Of a stretch of 64,000 nucleotides of DNA, positions 1 to 7,623 are shown one piece after another. The DNA lies in NCBI RefSeq assembly GCF_900113665.1, contig NZ_FOQD01000018.1:62001-126000 (forward strand). The letters are read 5' to 3'. Source of the DNA: Planctomicrobium piriforme. Its GTDB lineage: Bacteria > Planctomycetota > Planctomycetia > Planctomycetales > Planctomycetaceae. Within the stretch, counting starts at the first letter, position 1. Each line of letters begins with the position of its first letter. The position numbers were made by a program, and so were the translations under genes. The notes under the pieces are model-generated. The model searched no databases. It had not been told where the DNA came from and worked only from the letters and a program-made list of their open reading frames with translations.

Positions 1-196
1 GCGTGTTGTGAGGATCCATGTAGTTGTGCAGAGCGAGACCGATCTGCTTGAGATTGTTTTTGCACTGCGAACGACGGGCGGCTTCGCGGGCCTGTTGCAC
101 GGCGGGCAGCAGCAAGGCGATCAGAATCGCGATGATCGCGATCACAACCAGCAGTTCGATCAGAGTAAAGGCCTGGCGTCGGGGGACAGGTCGCAT
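1..196 (-). CDS. DUF1559 prepilin-like protein, N-terminal fragment
   Basis: This is the first 65 codons of a gene that runs off the left edge of the window. The translation begins MRPVPRRQAFTLIELLVV, a type IV prepilin/pseudopilin signal: a short basic leader, processing at A/F-T-L-I-E, then a hydrophobic helix. It is followed by the QQAREAARRSQCKNNLKQIG segment that typifies the DUF1559 family, which planctomycetes carry in many paralogues. The family is probably exported or assembled through a pseudopilin-like route, but its function is unknown. The start is the ATG at 196-194; a purine-rich GAGG lies just upstream on the minus strand. The C-terminal beta-rich domain is outside the window. 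Confidence 0.9.
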   Translation of the reverse strand, partial: MRPVPRRQAFTLIELLVVIAIIAILIALLLPAVQQAREAARRSQCKNNLKQIGLALHNYMDPHNT

Positions 197-503
197 GGGG
201 GAACTCCTCGGTATGCAAGTCCGGCGAAATCAGCGCCGGGAATGTTTCAGGGCGATTGCGGCTTTCCCGTTCACAACGAACGGGGCACAAACTGTCGAGC
301 GGTGACGCATCCGGATGAGGGAAACGCCTCGCGACGGGTGGGCATCAAAGAACTGCCAGCACCGGCCAGCGAGCCAGAGGAGTGCGACCCCCTGCAACCG
401 CGTCGACGGGAAGAGTTTTCACGCAGTGCGCGAGAAAACGTTTCTTCCGTCCTGAATGTCAGCGGCGCAGCGAACTGCGCGACCGGCATGGCGATCGAGG
501 AGA
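197..503. other. intergenic stretch, no gene supported
   Basis: This is the gap between the 3' end of the His/Cys-rich gene and the 5' end of the DUF1559 gene. It should contain the promoter of the DUF1559 gene. I see no convincing terminator hairpin, RNA gene or conserved coding frame here; the open frames lack any recognisable protein pattern. Confidence 0.4.
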
Positions 504-1001
504 TCAAGCCTGGTGCGGCGGACCCCGAACATAGGGACCGGGAAGAGTGGCGGTGACGACGGCCTGAACTTCCGAGACCGGTTGTTCGACCACCTGTTCC
601 ATGCCGACCAGCATCACCGGGCAGCTCAGCGGCTGCGCGGCGTGGGTCAGGAACTGGCACAACTGACAGTCATGCGAATGCGAATGACTGGGAGCGTCGG
701 GCGATTCGCCCTTTGTGGGGCATTGTGTTTCAGAACACTGAGCGGGAGTATCGGTTTTCGAATGCTCAGCGTGATGATGGACGTGTCCGCACGGGCTGGC
801 CGCGGCGACTTTGCACTCCCCTGCCCCCTTGGCGTGCTGATGACCGCATGTCGCTGACGAAGCAGTGGCGGGGCCGTGCGAGTGGCAACCCTCGCAGCCC
901 TGGAGGCCGTGCATGAGGGGAGAATGGGTCGTCTGAACGAAGACCATCATGGCCAGGGAGGCCATCGCGACAATCCAGGATGTGGCCTTACGGCGGTTCA
1001 T
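504..1001 (-). CDS. His/Cys-rich secreted protein, DUF2946-like
   Basis: A 165-residue protein. It has an N-terminal signal or anchor (basic NRRK followed by a hydrophobic stretch to about residue 24), then a region very rich in Cys and His, including CEGCHSH, CGHQH, CGHVHHH and SHSHSHDCQLCQ. It ends in a segment with the R-G-P-P tail found in DUF2946-type proteins. The Cys/His content suggests metal (copper or zinc) binding or buffering at the cell surface; this is inference, as no enzyme motif is present. It stands alone, with no metal transporter next to it in this window. The start is the ATG at 1001, with only a weak upstream AGAG. The reading frame is credible because the signal sequence and metal-ligand pattern are both coherent. 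Confidence 0.6.
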   Translation of the reverse strand: MNRRKATSWIVAMASLAMMVFVQTTHSPLMHGLQGCEGCHSHGPATASSATCGHQHAKGAGECKVAAASPCGHVHHHAEHSKTDTPAQCSETQCPTKGESPDAPSHSHSHDCQLCQFLTHAAQPLSCPVMLVGMEQVVEQPVSEVQAVVTATLPGPYVRGPPHQA

Positions 1002-1171
1002 CTCTGGCAGGCTCTTCGGATCAGGCGGCTACGGGAGAACTTCATCGGGCCGCGCGGAACAGGAGCGTTCCGGACATGCGGGCCGTCTACTTCTGGCGAA
1101 ATCGTACTTGCATAACGTATGAAAAACAAGGGGCAATTTCAGCAGGACCGTTGTGATTCCTCCGACAGGAG

Positions 1172-1984
1172 TCACTCGACCGTCAGCGCCTTGGGCTTGG
1201 GCGGATGCGGCTGAAAGATCGCAAATTTCACCAGCCGCAGCTTTTGCAGCCAGAACTGCAGCAGAATCCAGAGGGTGGTCAGACCGTACTTCACGCTCCG
1301 CCGAAAGTTGATGCTCGACGCTTCATCGAAGTAACGGACGGGGACAGGCACGTCTCCCAGTTTGAAACCAAAGTACACCGCCTGCGCCAGAAACTGGCTG
1401 TCGAAAGCAAAGTCGTCGGTATTCGCTTCCCAGGGAACCGTTTCCAGAACTTCACGGCGGTACGCCCGAAAACCACTGTGGAAGTCGCCCAGATTCTGCC
1501 CGAGGGCGACGTTTTCGACCGTGGTGAGAAACCGGTTCGCGATGTACTTCCAGCCGGGCATCCCGCCGCTGATCGCTTCGTGTCGGGTGCGGATCCGCGA
1601 ACCGAGGATGACGTCACAAATCCCGAGTCGCAGAAACTCAACGGCCGCCCCGATGACGCGGCTGTCGTACTGGTAGTCGGGATGGATCATCACAACGTAA
1701 TCTGCACCGCTCTGCAGCGCGTGGGTGTAACAGGTTTTCTGGTTGCCGCCGTAACCCCGGTTTTTCTCGTGCACGATGACCGTCAGGCCCAGTTCACGGG
1801 CGAGGTCGGCGGTCTGATCGCGGCTGCAGTCATCGACGAGGATCACTTCGTCGACCGCGCCGGGGGGAATGTCAGCCAGCGTGCGCGACAACGTGGCGGC
1901 TGCGTTGTAGGCAGGCATCACAGCGACGACCCGTTGCGGACGGATGGCAGGCAGTTGGTCTTGAACGGTCATCAGGGGTTCCAT
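1172..1984 (-). CDS. family 2 glycosyltransferase
   Basis: A GT-A fold glycosyltransferase of about 270 residues, of the dolichyl-phosphate-mannose synthase/undecaprenyl-phosphate sugar type. It carries the nucleotide-sugar site VVAVMPAYNAAATLSRTL, then EVILVDDCSRDQT, HEKNRGYGGNQKTCYTHAL, a D-x-D-like MIHPDYQYD and the acceptor-side FHSGFRAYRREVLE. No C-terminal membrane-anchor pair is seen, so it acts at the inner face of the membrane on a lipid or polymer acceptor. The open frame extends 87 codons further upstream, but those codons translate dispersed repeat A and are not protein-like. I therefore start at ATG 1984; ATG 1972 is an alternative. A second GT2 with the same layout lies at 16036-16788. 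Confidence 0.85.
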   Translation of the reverse strand: MEPLMTVQDQLPAIRPQRVVAVMPAYNAAATLSRTLADIPPGAVDEVILVDDCSRDQTADLARELGLTVIVHEKNRGYGGNQKTCYTHALQSGADYVVMIHPDYQYDSRVIGAAVEFLRLGICDVILGSRIRTRHEAISGGMPGWKYIANRFLTTVENVALGQNLGDFHSGFRAYRREVLETVPWEANTDDFAFDSQFLAQAVYFGFKLGDVPVPVRYFDEASSINFRRSVKYGLTTLWILLQFWLQKLRLVKFAIFQPHPPKPKALTVE

Positions 1985-2100
1985 CGCGGGCGTCGTCACA
2001 GTCTTACGGCTGAATTCTGAAGGCGAGACGTGAAGATTTCGGGAAGAAGTGAGTGAGGCCGTGTGGACATTTAACGGACCTCGTCGAGCAAACAAATTCA

Positions 2101-2226
2101 AAATCCGAAGCACGAAATTCGAAACAAATTCAAAATTCCAATGACCAAAATGATTCAGATTCCGAAAATTGTCGCCTTTGTAACGTTGGGATTTGTTTCG
2201 TATTTCGTATTTCGTGCTTCGGATTT
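2101..2226. repeat. dispersed palindromic repeat family A, copy 1
   Basis: This AT-rich element begins AAATCCGAAGCACGAAAT and ends with the inverse-complement arm at 2191-2226 (TTCGTGCTTCGGATTT at its end), so the two arms of about 30 bases can pair. It lies directly 3' of the map stop codon. Positions 2120-2150 are identical, in inverse orientation, to 13312-13342 (31 of 31 bases by eye). A third copy is at 7550-7619. The base composition differs strongly from the surrounding GC-rich DNA. Confidence 0.85.
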
Positions 2227-2262
2227 TCGCCTGCGAAACCCGCAATCAAATGTTGACAGGCG

Positions 2263-3081
2263 CTAGAAGACATGACCTGCCTGCGGCCCGTTGTCGGTGC
2301 GGGTGAGGATTTCGGGTCCGTCTTCGGTCATCAGGATCTGATGCTCGAACTGGGCCGACAGTGCGCCATCGTCGGTGAGGATGGTCCAGCCGTCGGCCAA
2401 TGGGCCGCGTGTGGTTTTTGTGCCTGCATTGAACATCGGCTCAATGGTAAAGGAGACCCCTGGAGCGAGCAGATCCCGTTTGCTTTTTCTGACCGGAACA
2501 TGCGGGATGCCCGGATCCTGATGGAACATGCGGCCGATGCCGTGTCCCTGAAAGTTCTCGACAACGCCGAAGCCGTGTTTCCAGCCGAATCGCGAGATCA
2601 CCAGCCCGATCTCCATGACGGAGCTGTAGGGCCGGATGGCGCGAATGCCGAGCCACAGGGCGTCGAACGAGGCTTGCACCAGTTTTCTGGCGAGCGGGGA
2701 GACCGGCTCGATCAGGAATGTTTCGGAGGAGTCGCCGTACCAGCCGTCGACGATGGTGGTGCAGTCGACGTTGACGATGTCGCCGGGCCGCAGAACTTCT
2801 TCGTTGGGAATGCCGTGGCAGACGACGTCGTTGACGCTGGTGCAGATCGATTTGGGAAAGCCGTTGTAGCCCAGACACGCAGGCACATGGCCGTGGTCAC
2901 GGGTGAATTCGTCGGCGAGGCGGTCGAGCTGATTGGTCGTGACGCCGGCGCGAATCTGCTCGCGCAAAAAATCCATCAGCCGGCCATTGAAGCGGCCAGC
3001 GGCCCTTAAGCCGGCGCGTTCCTCTTCCGTGTTGTAGAGAGGGAGTTTGTTTTGCTTGCGGAATGGAATCAGCCGACGCAT
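2263..3081 (-). CDS. map: methionine aminopeptidase, type I
   Basis: Removes the N-terminal methionine from nascent proteins in the cytoplasm. At 272 residues it fits type I enzymes. The pita-bread metal ligands are all present: D106 (VNVDCTT), D117 (WYGDSS), H180 (GHGIG), E214 (FTIEP) and E246 (QFEHQ), with H89 (VCHGIP) as the substrate-binding histidine. The N-terminal 20 residues (MRRLIPFRKQNKLPLYN) are a short basic extension. It is divergent from rlmB at 3268 with about 190 bases between them, so the promoters are probably in that gap. Downstream lies repeat A. The ATG at 3081 is chosen because the protein aligns from its first helix. Confidence 0.95.
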   Translation of the reverse strand: MRRLIPFRKQNKLPLYNTEEERAGLRAAGRFNGRLMDFLREQIRAGVTTNQLDRLADEFTRDHGHVPACLGYNGFPKSICTSVNDVVCHGIPNEEVLRPGDIVNVDCTTIVDGWYGDSSETFLIEPVSPLARKLVQASFDALWLGIRAIRPYSSVMEIGLVISRFGWKHGFGVVENFQGHGIGRMFHQDPGIPHVPVRKSKRDLLAPGVSFTIEPMFNAGTKTTRGPLADGWTILTDDGALSAQFEHQILMTEDGPEILTRTDNGPQAGHVF

Positions 3082-3267
3082 GAGAAGTGTCCTTATGACT
3101 GCATTCTGATGCTGGGGCAGAACGGCATCAAGGCAGCAGGCGGTGCAAATCGGACTGAACCTGGCGAGCGGGAATCGAAGGGAGACGCGCCGCGGCGACC
3201 CGGGATGCGTTACATTTGTCGATCAGAAGTGCGAGAAACAGCAGTCTGAAAGTGGAGTACGACAGGC

Positions 3268-4074
3268 GTGGTGGGGAAGAAGAAGCGTCGGGGACGCGGC
3301 AAAGACTTGCTGGGAAGCCATCAAAAATGCTGGCTGTGGGGGCGTCACGCCGTGATGGAAACGCTCCGGGCGGGCCGCTGGATTCCGGTGGAAATCGTCT
3401 GGGATGCGGAGACGCTGACCGCCGACCTGCAGTCGGAATTGGAATCGCTGGCGGATGAGTTTGATGTTCCCCTGATCGCCTCGACTGGCAGCGAACTCCA
3501 GCGAATCTGCGGGGCGGGCGACCATCAGGGTCTGGTCGCCAAGATGCCCACATTTCCGTACGCCGATCATCAGCAGGTCATTTCAAGCCTGCGGCGCGAC
3601 AGCGACGTGCTGATCCTCTGCGGACTGCAGGATCCCTTTAACTTCGGTTCGATTTTGCGATCGGCGGACCTGTTTGGCGTGGATGCGGTGTTCGTCCCGA
3701 CGACCGGTCAGGCGGCGGTTTCGTCGCACGTTGCCCGGAGTTCGGTGGGGGCGGTGAATTACCTCGACATTGTGCAGTCCGATGATCTGACGGAGAGCTG
3801 TCGGCAACTGCGGACGCGCGGCCTGCGTTTGCTGGGAGCGACCGAGCACGGTAATGCACTGCCGGCGGCGGTCGATCTCACGGCGGGCATTGCCCTGCTG
3901 GTCGGAAATGAGGGAACCGGCATTCCGACCGAGTTGCTAGAGCTCTGCGACGACCAACTCTGCATTCCCATGACCGGGCATGTCGGCTCGTTGAATGCGG
4001 CGGTTGCGGCGGGAATCCTGTGCTACGAGGTGCAGCGACAGCGAATGACGGCAGGCGCAAAAAAATCGCTCTGA
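3268..4074 (+). CDS. rlmB: 23S rRNA 2'-O-methyltransferase, RlmB/TrmH (SpoU) family
   Basis: A 268-residue SPOUT-class methyltransferase. The N-terminal substrate-binding domain (about residues 20-95) reads HAVMETLRAG and ends in the TrmH-type linker GDHQGLVAKM. The catalytic domain holds the three SpoU motifs: DPFNFGSILRSADLFG (motif 1, with N and R), ALLVGNEGTGIP (motif 2) and IPMTGHVGSLNAAVAAG (motif 3, the knot that binds S-adenosylmethionine). It is expected to methylate G2251 of 23S rRNA. The start is GTG 3268, preceded by GTGGAG about 10 bases upstream. The N-terminal run of Lys/Arg (KKKRRGRGK) would suit RNA contact. Its stop codon sits inside a perfect 13-bp hairpin. Confidence 0.9.
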   Translation: MVGKKKRRGRGKDLLGSHQKCWLWGRHAVMETLRAGRWIPVEIVWDAETLTADLQSELESLADEFDVPLIASTGSELQRICGAGDHQGLVAKMPTFPYADHQQVISSLRRDSDVLILCGLQDPFNFGSILRSADLFGVDAVFVPTTGQAAVSSHVARSSVGAVNYLDIVQSDDLTESCRQLRTRGLRLLGATEHGNALPAAVDLTAGIALLVGNEGTGIPTELLELCDDQLCIPMTGHVGSLNAAVAAGILCYEVQRQRMTAGAKKSL

Positions 4075-4100
4075 ACCGCGAGGTCATGCGGTTCAGAGCG
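4067..4100 (+). terminator. hairpin overlapping the rlmB stop codon
   Basis: CGCTCTGAACCGC (4067-4079) pairs perfectly with GCGGTTCAGAGCG (4088-4100) across an 8-base loop. The rlmB stop TGA (4072-4074) is in the left arm. No U-tract follows, so this may be a mRNA 3'-end stabiliser or part of a bidirectional terminator between the converging rlmB and cysK genes. Confidence 0.7.
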
Positions 4101-4145
4101 ATCAGTTGCATCTCATTCGATTTTCAACTTTTTGGGTTCACCGTT

Positions 4146-4219
4146 CCGCAGGCGATAATGGCGGCTCTCATGAAGTGAAACCCGTCCATTCGCCTGCACC
4201 CGGTGGAGCAAACTGCTCC
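4146..4219 (-). repeat. dispersed repeat family B, copy 1, at the cysK stop
   Basis: The unit reads CCGCAGGCG, about 40 variable bases, CCATTCGCCTGCAC, then GGAGCA-AAC-TGCTCC. GCAGGCG and CGCCTGC can pair over the spacer. The terminal hairpin (4205-4219) ends on the base next to the cysK stop codon (TAA, 4222-4220). Copies 2 and 3 are at 9845-9917 and 6486-6498. Confidence 0.8.
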
Positions 4220-5152
4220 TTAGTCGCGGACTGAGTCGAACAGGGCCGTCGACATGTAGCGTTCGCCGGAGTCGGGCAGAATCACCACGATGGTCTTGCC
4301 TGCACTGCTGGGGCGGGCAGCCACTTTCAGGGCGGCGGCCATGGCCGCTCCGCAACTGATGCCGCAGGTGATCCCTTCTTCACGGGCGATGCGAGGGGCC
4401 ATCGCAAACGCTTCTTCGTCGGTCACCTGCAGGACTTCGTCGACGATGCTCTTGTCGAGCGTGTCCGGTACGAAGCCAGCGCCGATGCCCTGGATCTTGT
4501 GCTTGCCGGGGGCTCCGCCGGAGAGGACCGGGCTATTGGCCGGTTCGACGGCGATCGAGTACAGCGGCTTCTTCTTTTCCTTTTCAAAATACCAGGAGAT
4601 GCCGGTGATGGTGCCGCCGGTGCCGACGCCGGCAACGAGGATGTCGACCTGACCGTCGGTGTCCTGCCAGATCTCGGGACCGGTCGTCTTGAAGTGAACT
4701 TCCGGATTCGAGGGGTTCTTGAACTGCTGGGGCATGTAGTAGTTCGGCTGAGCGGCGAGTTCTTCCGCGCGGCGGATCGCGCCCTTCATGCCGTCGGCGC
4801 CGGGGGTCAGCACCAGTTCGGCCCCGAACGACTTGAGCATCATGCGGCGTTCGACCGACATCGTGTCAGGCATGGTGAGAATCAGCGGGTACCCCTTGGC
4901 GGCGCAGACGAACGCCAGTGCGATCCCGGTGTTGCCGCTGGTCGGCTCGACGACTTTCATGCCGGGTTTGAGGACTCCCCGTTTTTCGGCATCGGCGATC
5001 ATGTTTGCGCCGATGCGGCATTTGACGGAGTAGGCCGGGTTGCGGCCTTCAATTTTGGCCAGCACCGTGGCGTTGAGGCCTTTGGTGAGGTGGTTGATTT
5101 TGACGAGCGGCGTCCGACCGATGGACTCCGCGTTATCTTTGAAAACTGGCAT
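4220..5152 (-). CDS. cysK: cysteine synthase A (O-acetylserine sulfhydrylase)
   Basis: Makes L-cysteine from O-acetylserine and sulfide using pyridoxal phosphate. At 310 residues it is a typical length. The PLP lysine is in NPAYSVKCRIGANMI, the substrate loop is EPTSGNTGIALAF, the phosphate-binding glycine loop is GVGTGGTITG, and HKIQGIGAGFVP and ITCGISCGAAMAAA are the usual cysK motifs. The CRIG form matches the E. coli CysK type rather than the DRIG of cystathionine synthases. The start is ATG 5152 with a good GGAGGGA about 9 bases upstream. No cysE or sulfate-reduction gene lies next to it. It converges with rlmB. Confidence 0.95.
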   Translation of the reverse strand: MPVFKDNAESIGRTPLVKINHLTKGLNATVLAKIEGRNPAYSVKCRIGANMIADAEKRGVLKPGMKVVEPTSGNTGIALAFVCAAKGYPLILTMPDTMSVERRMMLKSFGAELVLTPGADGMKGAIRRAEELAAQPNYYMPQQFKNPSNPEVHFKTTGPEIWQDTDGQVDILVAGVGTGGTITGISWYFEKEKKKPLYSIAVEPANSPVLSGGAPGKHKIQGIGAGFVPDTLDKSIVDEVLQVTDEEAFAMAPRIAREEGITCGISCGAAMAAALKVAARPSSAGKTIVVILPDSGERYMSTALFDSVRD

Positions 5153-5411
5153 CCGAGGGCTCCCTCCTCATTTCACTCGAAACACAATAGACGACACGTT
5201 CAGTCGATTATGTTCGAAAATGGGTCAAATGAGCAAGCTTTTTTGATTGGGCGTACTTTGCCACGCGTAACGCTTCTCCCGCCGCTTCCGGGGCATTTCG
5301 ACTCAGCCGGTCATTCCGGGTTTGTCGATTACTCAGTTTAGTCCGCCGCGACACAGGGGAGCTTCGGCAATTCTCGCCGAACGCTGGGGTCGCGCCGGAC
5401 GGGGGGAACAC

Positions 5412-6374
5412 ATGCAGCGCTATTTCCTGCGCGGACAGACCTGGTCTGTCCCGGTTGCGGCCGCGTGCGCCTGGTTGGGGATATCTGCCATCGCGGCGGC
5501 GCAACAACCAGTCACCGACAAATCTTCCGTCATTCCGATTCAGGAAATCGCCGGCGGCAGCAATGCCGTCGCTGCGGACGTCATCCAGTCGGGTGACTCG
5601 GGACGAAAGCAGCGGCTGGAAGCGGTCCAGCAACTGCCGGTCAGCCGTCTCACTCCGGAATCCCAAAAAGTAGTGCAGGACGTACTCGATCATTTGAGCC
5701 TGTACCGTCGGCTGCCGACGGTGGAGGTGACATCTGATCGCCGCACCTACGAATACTTCATCCAGCACCCGGATGTGGCCGTGAGCATCTGGCGGGCGAT
5801 GGATATTTCCCGCGTGCAACTGACTCAGTCAGGTCCGACGACTTACGAAACGGACACCAAGGACGGCACGGTCGGCAAGGTGGAAGTGCTGCTCCGCAGT
5901 GCGGACAGTTGCCTGATCCTCTGTCACGGCCATTTGCAGGGACCGGGCATGCCGAAGCCGATTCAGGCTCGCGCCCTGATGCATTTGCAGCCCAAGTTTG
6001 TCAGCGAAGGCCAGATCACGCATCACTGCGACCTGTTCGTCTGCTTCCCGTCACAAACCATCGAGGCCATCGCCAAGCTGGTTTCCCCGGTGAGCTTTCG
6101 TATTGCCGACAAGAATTTCGAAGAGATCAGTTTGTTTGTCTCGCTGATGAGCAATGCAATGGCCCGTCAGCCAGGCTGGATCGAGCAGATTTCCCAGAAG
6201 ATGGACGGCGTGCCGGCTGAAAGCCCCCGGGAACTCCAGGCCGTCACCGCCTCAGTGTATGTCGATGCGGAACGACGCCGGCTTTCCGCTCTGGGGCAAC
6301 CGGTTTCGATTGAAGCAATCATGCCGCCGGTCCAACAGACTGCAGCAGGCGGAAACGGAGCAATCGCCAGATAA
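5412..6374 (+). CDS. secreted protein of unknown function
   Basis: A protein of 320 residues with an N-terminal signal peptide: MQRYFLRGQTW, then a hydrophobic stretch through WLGISAIAAA, with probable cleavage after AAAQQ. I do not recognise a family. The mature part is mixed alpha/beta with two Cys-containing strands (SCLILCHGHLQ and HHCDLFVCFPSQTIEAIAKL) and no catalytic motif that I can name. An in-frame ATG at 5322 exists, but the 30 residues it adds precede a clean signal peptide, and GGGGGGAA lies just before 5412, so I use 5412. It is divergent from cysK. The protein is probably exported to the periplasm. Confidence 0.7.
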   Translation: MQRYFLRGQTWSVPVAAACAWLGISAIAAAQQPVTDKSSVIPIQEIAGGSNAVAADVIQSGDSGRKQRLEAVQQLPVSRLTPESQKVVQDVLDHLSLYRRLPTVEVTSDRRTYEYFIQHPDVAVSIWRAMDISRVQLTQSGPTTYETDTKDGTVGKVEVLLRSADSCLILCHGHLQGPGMPKPIQARALMHLQPKFVSEGQITHHCDLFVCFPSQTIEAIAKLVSPVSFRIADKNFEEISLFVSLMSNAMARQPGWIEQISQKMDGVPAESPRELQAVTASVYVDAERRRLSALGQPVSIEAIMPPVQQTAAGGNGAIAR

Positions 6375-6485
6375 TCGCGGTGCTCTGCCGAGTCTAAAAT
6401 CACTTGCGGAATCAATGACCCGAACTCGAATCGCGGAATTCAGCAATCATATTGTTGAGAACGCTTACGACGCGGGCACCTGGTC

Positions 6486-6498
6486 GAGCAAACTGCTC
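6486..6498 (-). repeat. dispersed repeat family B, copy 3 (hairpin core)
   Basis: GAGCA-AAC-TGCTC, identical to the hairpin core at 4206-4218, directly abuts the stop codon (TGA, 6501-6499) of the DUF457 gene. The flanking CGCAGGCG/CGCCTGC arms of the other two copies are not recognisable here, so this is the minimal form. Confidence 0.65.
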
Positions 6499-7278
6499 TC
6501 AGCGAAACAGCGGTGCATCCGTCAATTTGTCTTCCGAGACCGCGGCTTCCTGCACAATGGGGGGCGCCGCGGTTTCGCGTTGGGGGAGCGCCTGTTGACC
6601 TGCGACGGGGGTCGAGCCCGGTTCAATCGGCGGGCCAATGATGCCGGTCTGTTCGCCAATCACAAACGTCAGGGCGGCCAGCAGGCCATAGGTGACGACG
6701 GTCGGGCCGAGGGTCGGCCCGGCAAGTTTGATGGCCGTACCAAAGGACTTCTTCAGACTCGGCAACGGGCCAGACCAGCCGACTGAATAGACTTCGTCGA
6801 GCAGCAGGTGCGAGAAGAAACCGAGGGCCACGCCGCAGGCCATCAGCAGCTTGACGGTCACATTCGGGTTGGGATAGATCAGGTAAATCGCTTCCGCCGC
6901 GATCAGCATGGCCGGAATGCTGTGAAACATGCCGCGATGCACGCTGATCTTGTCAATCAGCCAGGCCGCGCCATACCGAATGGTGACGTACATCCCCAGC
7001 ATCAGCAGAATCATGACTTCCGTATTGGCCGGAAGTTTGGACCATTTGAGGATGTGGCCGACCAGCACCAGAGGGGCGACGGAGCCGGTCAACGCGAAGA
7101 TTTCCTGGCCGGGCCGTCCGGTGGGGATGTCGAGGTCAGGGAGCATGCCGCCGATACCGGCCAGCACGCCGCCGACGGCCGCTTCGGCCGGCGAATAGCC
7201 GAGCAACGTCATTGCGGCCACGCCGTAGCCGACGCCCAGCATGCCGCTGACGGTGATGTGTTCTCGAAATGCGGCCAT
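6499..7278 (-). CDS. membrane-bound DUF457 (YdjM-type) metal-dependent hydrolase family protein
   Basis: A 259-residue integral membrane protein with about five or six hydrophobic segments. It shows the DUF457/YdjM signature: an N-terminal histidine (MAAFREHIT), GGMLPDLDIPTG between the first helices, HRGMFHSIPAM in the middle and GFFSHLLLDEVYSVGW near the end. The conserved H, D and H-x-x-H residues are thought to bind metal; activity has not been defined for most members. The last 45 residues are a soluble, proline- and alanine-rich tail. The start is ATG 7278 with GGAGGACGC just upstream. Upstream, between this gene and alkaline phosphatase, lies repeat A copy 2. Confidence 0.85.
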   Translation of the reverse strand: MAAFREHITVSGMLGVGYGVAAMTLLGYSPAEAAVGGVLAGIGGMLPDLDIPTGRPGQEIFALTGSVAPLVLVGHILKWSKLPANTEVMILLMLGMYVTIRYGAAWLIDKISVHRGMFHSIPAMLIAAEAIYLIYPNPNVTVKLLMACGVALGFFSHLLLDEVYSVGWSGPLPSLKKSFGTAIKLAGPTLGPTVVTYGLLAALTFVIGEQTGIIGPPIEPGSTPVAGQQALPQRETAAPPIVQEAAVSEDKLTDAPLFR

Positions 7279-7623
7279 GCGTCCTCCATGACGCGATTGC
7301 TTCGACGCTTCCGTGCGCGAATTTCCGCAATCACAAATTCAAACTGCTGGATGAGTCAGGACGCCGAAACGGCGAAGGTGGGAACTTTGCGAAGGCGAGG
7401 GTGCGGACGATCCGCCGGCCCTGCCCTTGAGGCGCGGGTTTCTACCAGAAATTCAGTTGCCGAAGCAAGGAGATTTCCATGGCCGGAAAATGACAATTGA
7501 GTCAGGCAACGTCGGCGTGACTTGGACGCCATCAGAACTGCCAAATCCAAAATCCGAAGCACGAAATCCGAAACAAATCGGCCCCTGTTTCGAATTTCGA
7601 CATTTGTGCTTCGAATTTTCTTC
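7279..7623. other. intergenic region between phosphatase and DUF457 genes
   Basis: The left part holds repeat A copy 2. The rest, about 7279-7545, is GC-rich and has no supported gene. It should contain the promoter of the DUF457 gene. Confidence 0.4.
7550..7619. repeat. dispersed palindromic repeat family A, copy 2
   Basis: The left arm AAATCCGAAGCACGAAAT starts at 7550 and the inverted arm runs 7588-7619 (GTGCTTCGAATTTT at its end). It lies a few bases 3' of the alkaline phosphatase stop codon (TAG, 7626-7624). It is shorter than copy 1 at 2101-2226, with a loop of only about 12 bases. Confidence 0.8.

Noticed and set aside
1985..2245. An N-terminal extension of the glycosyltransferase
   Set aside because: The codons translate repeat A, and the protein family starts near codon 88.
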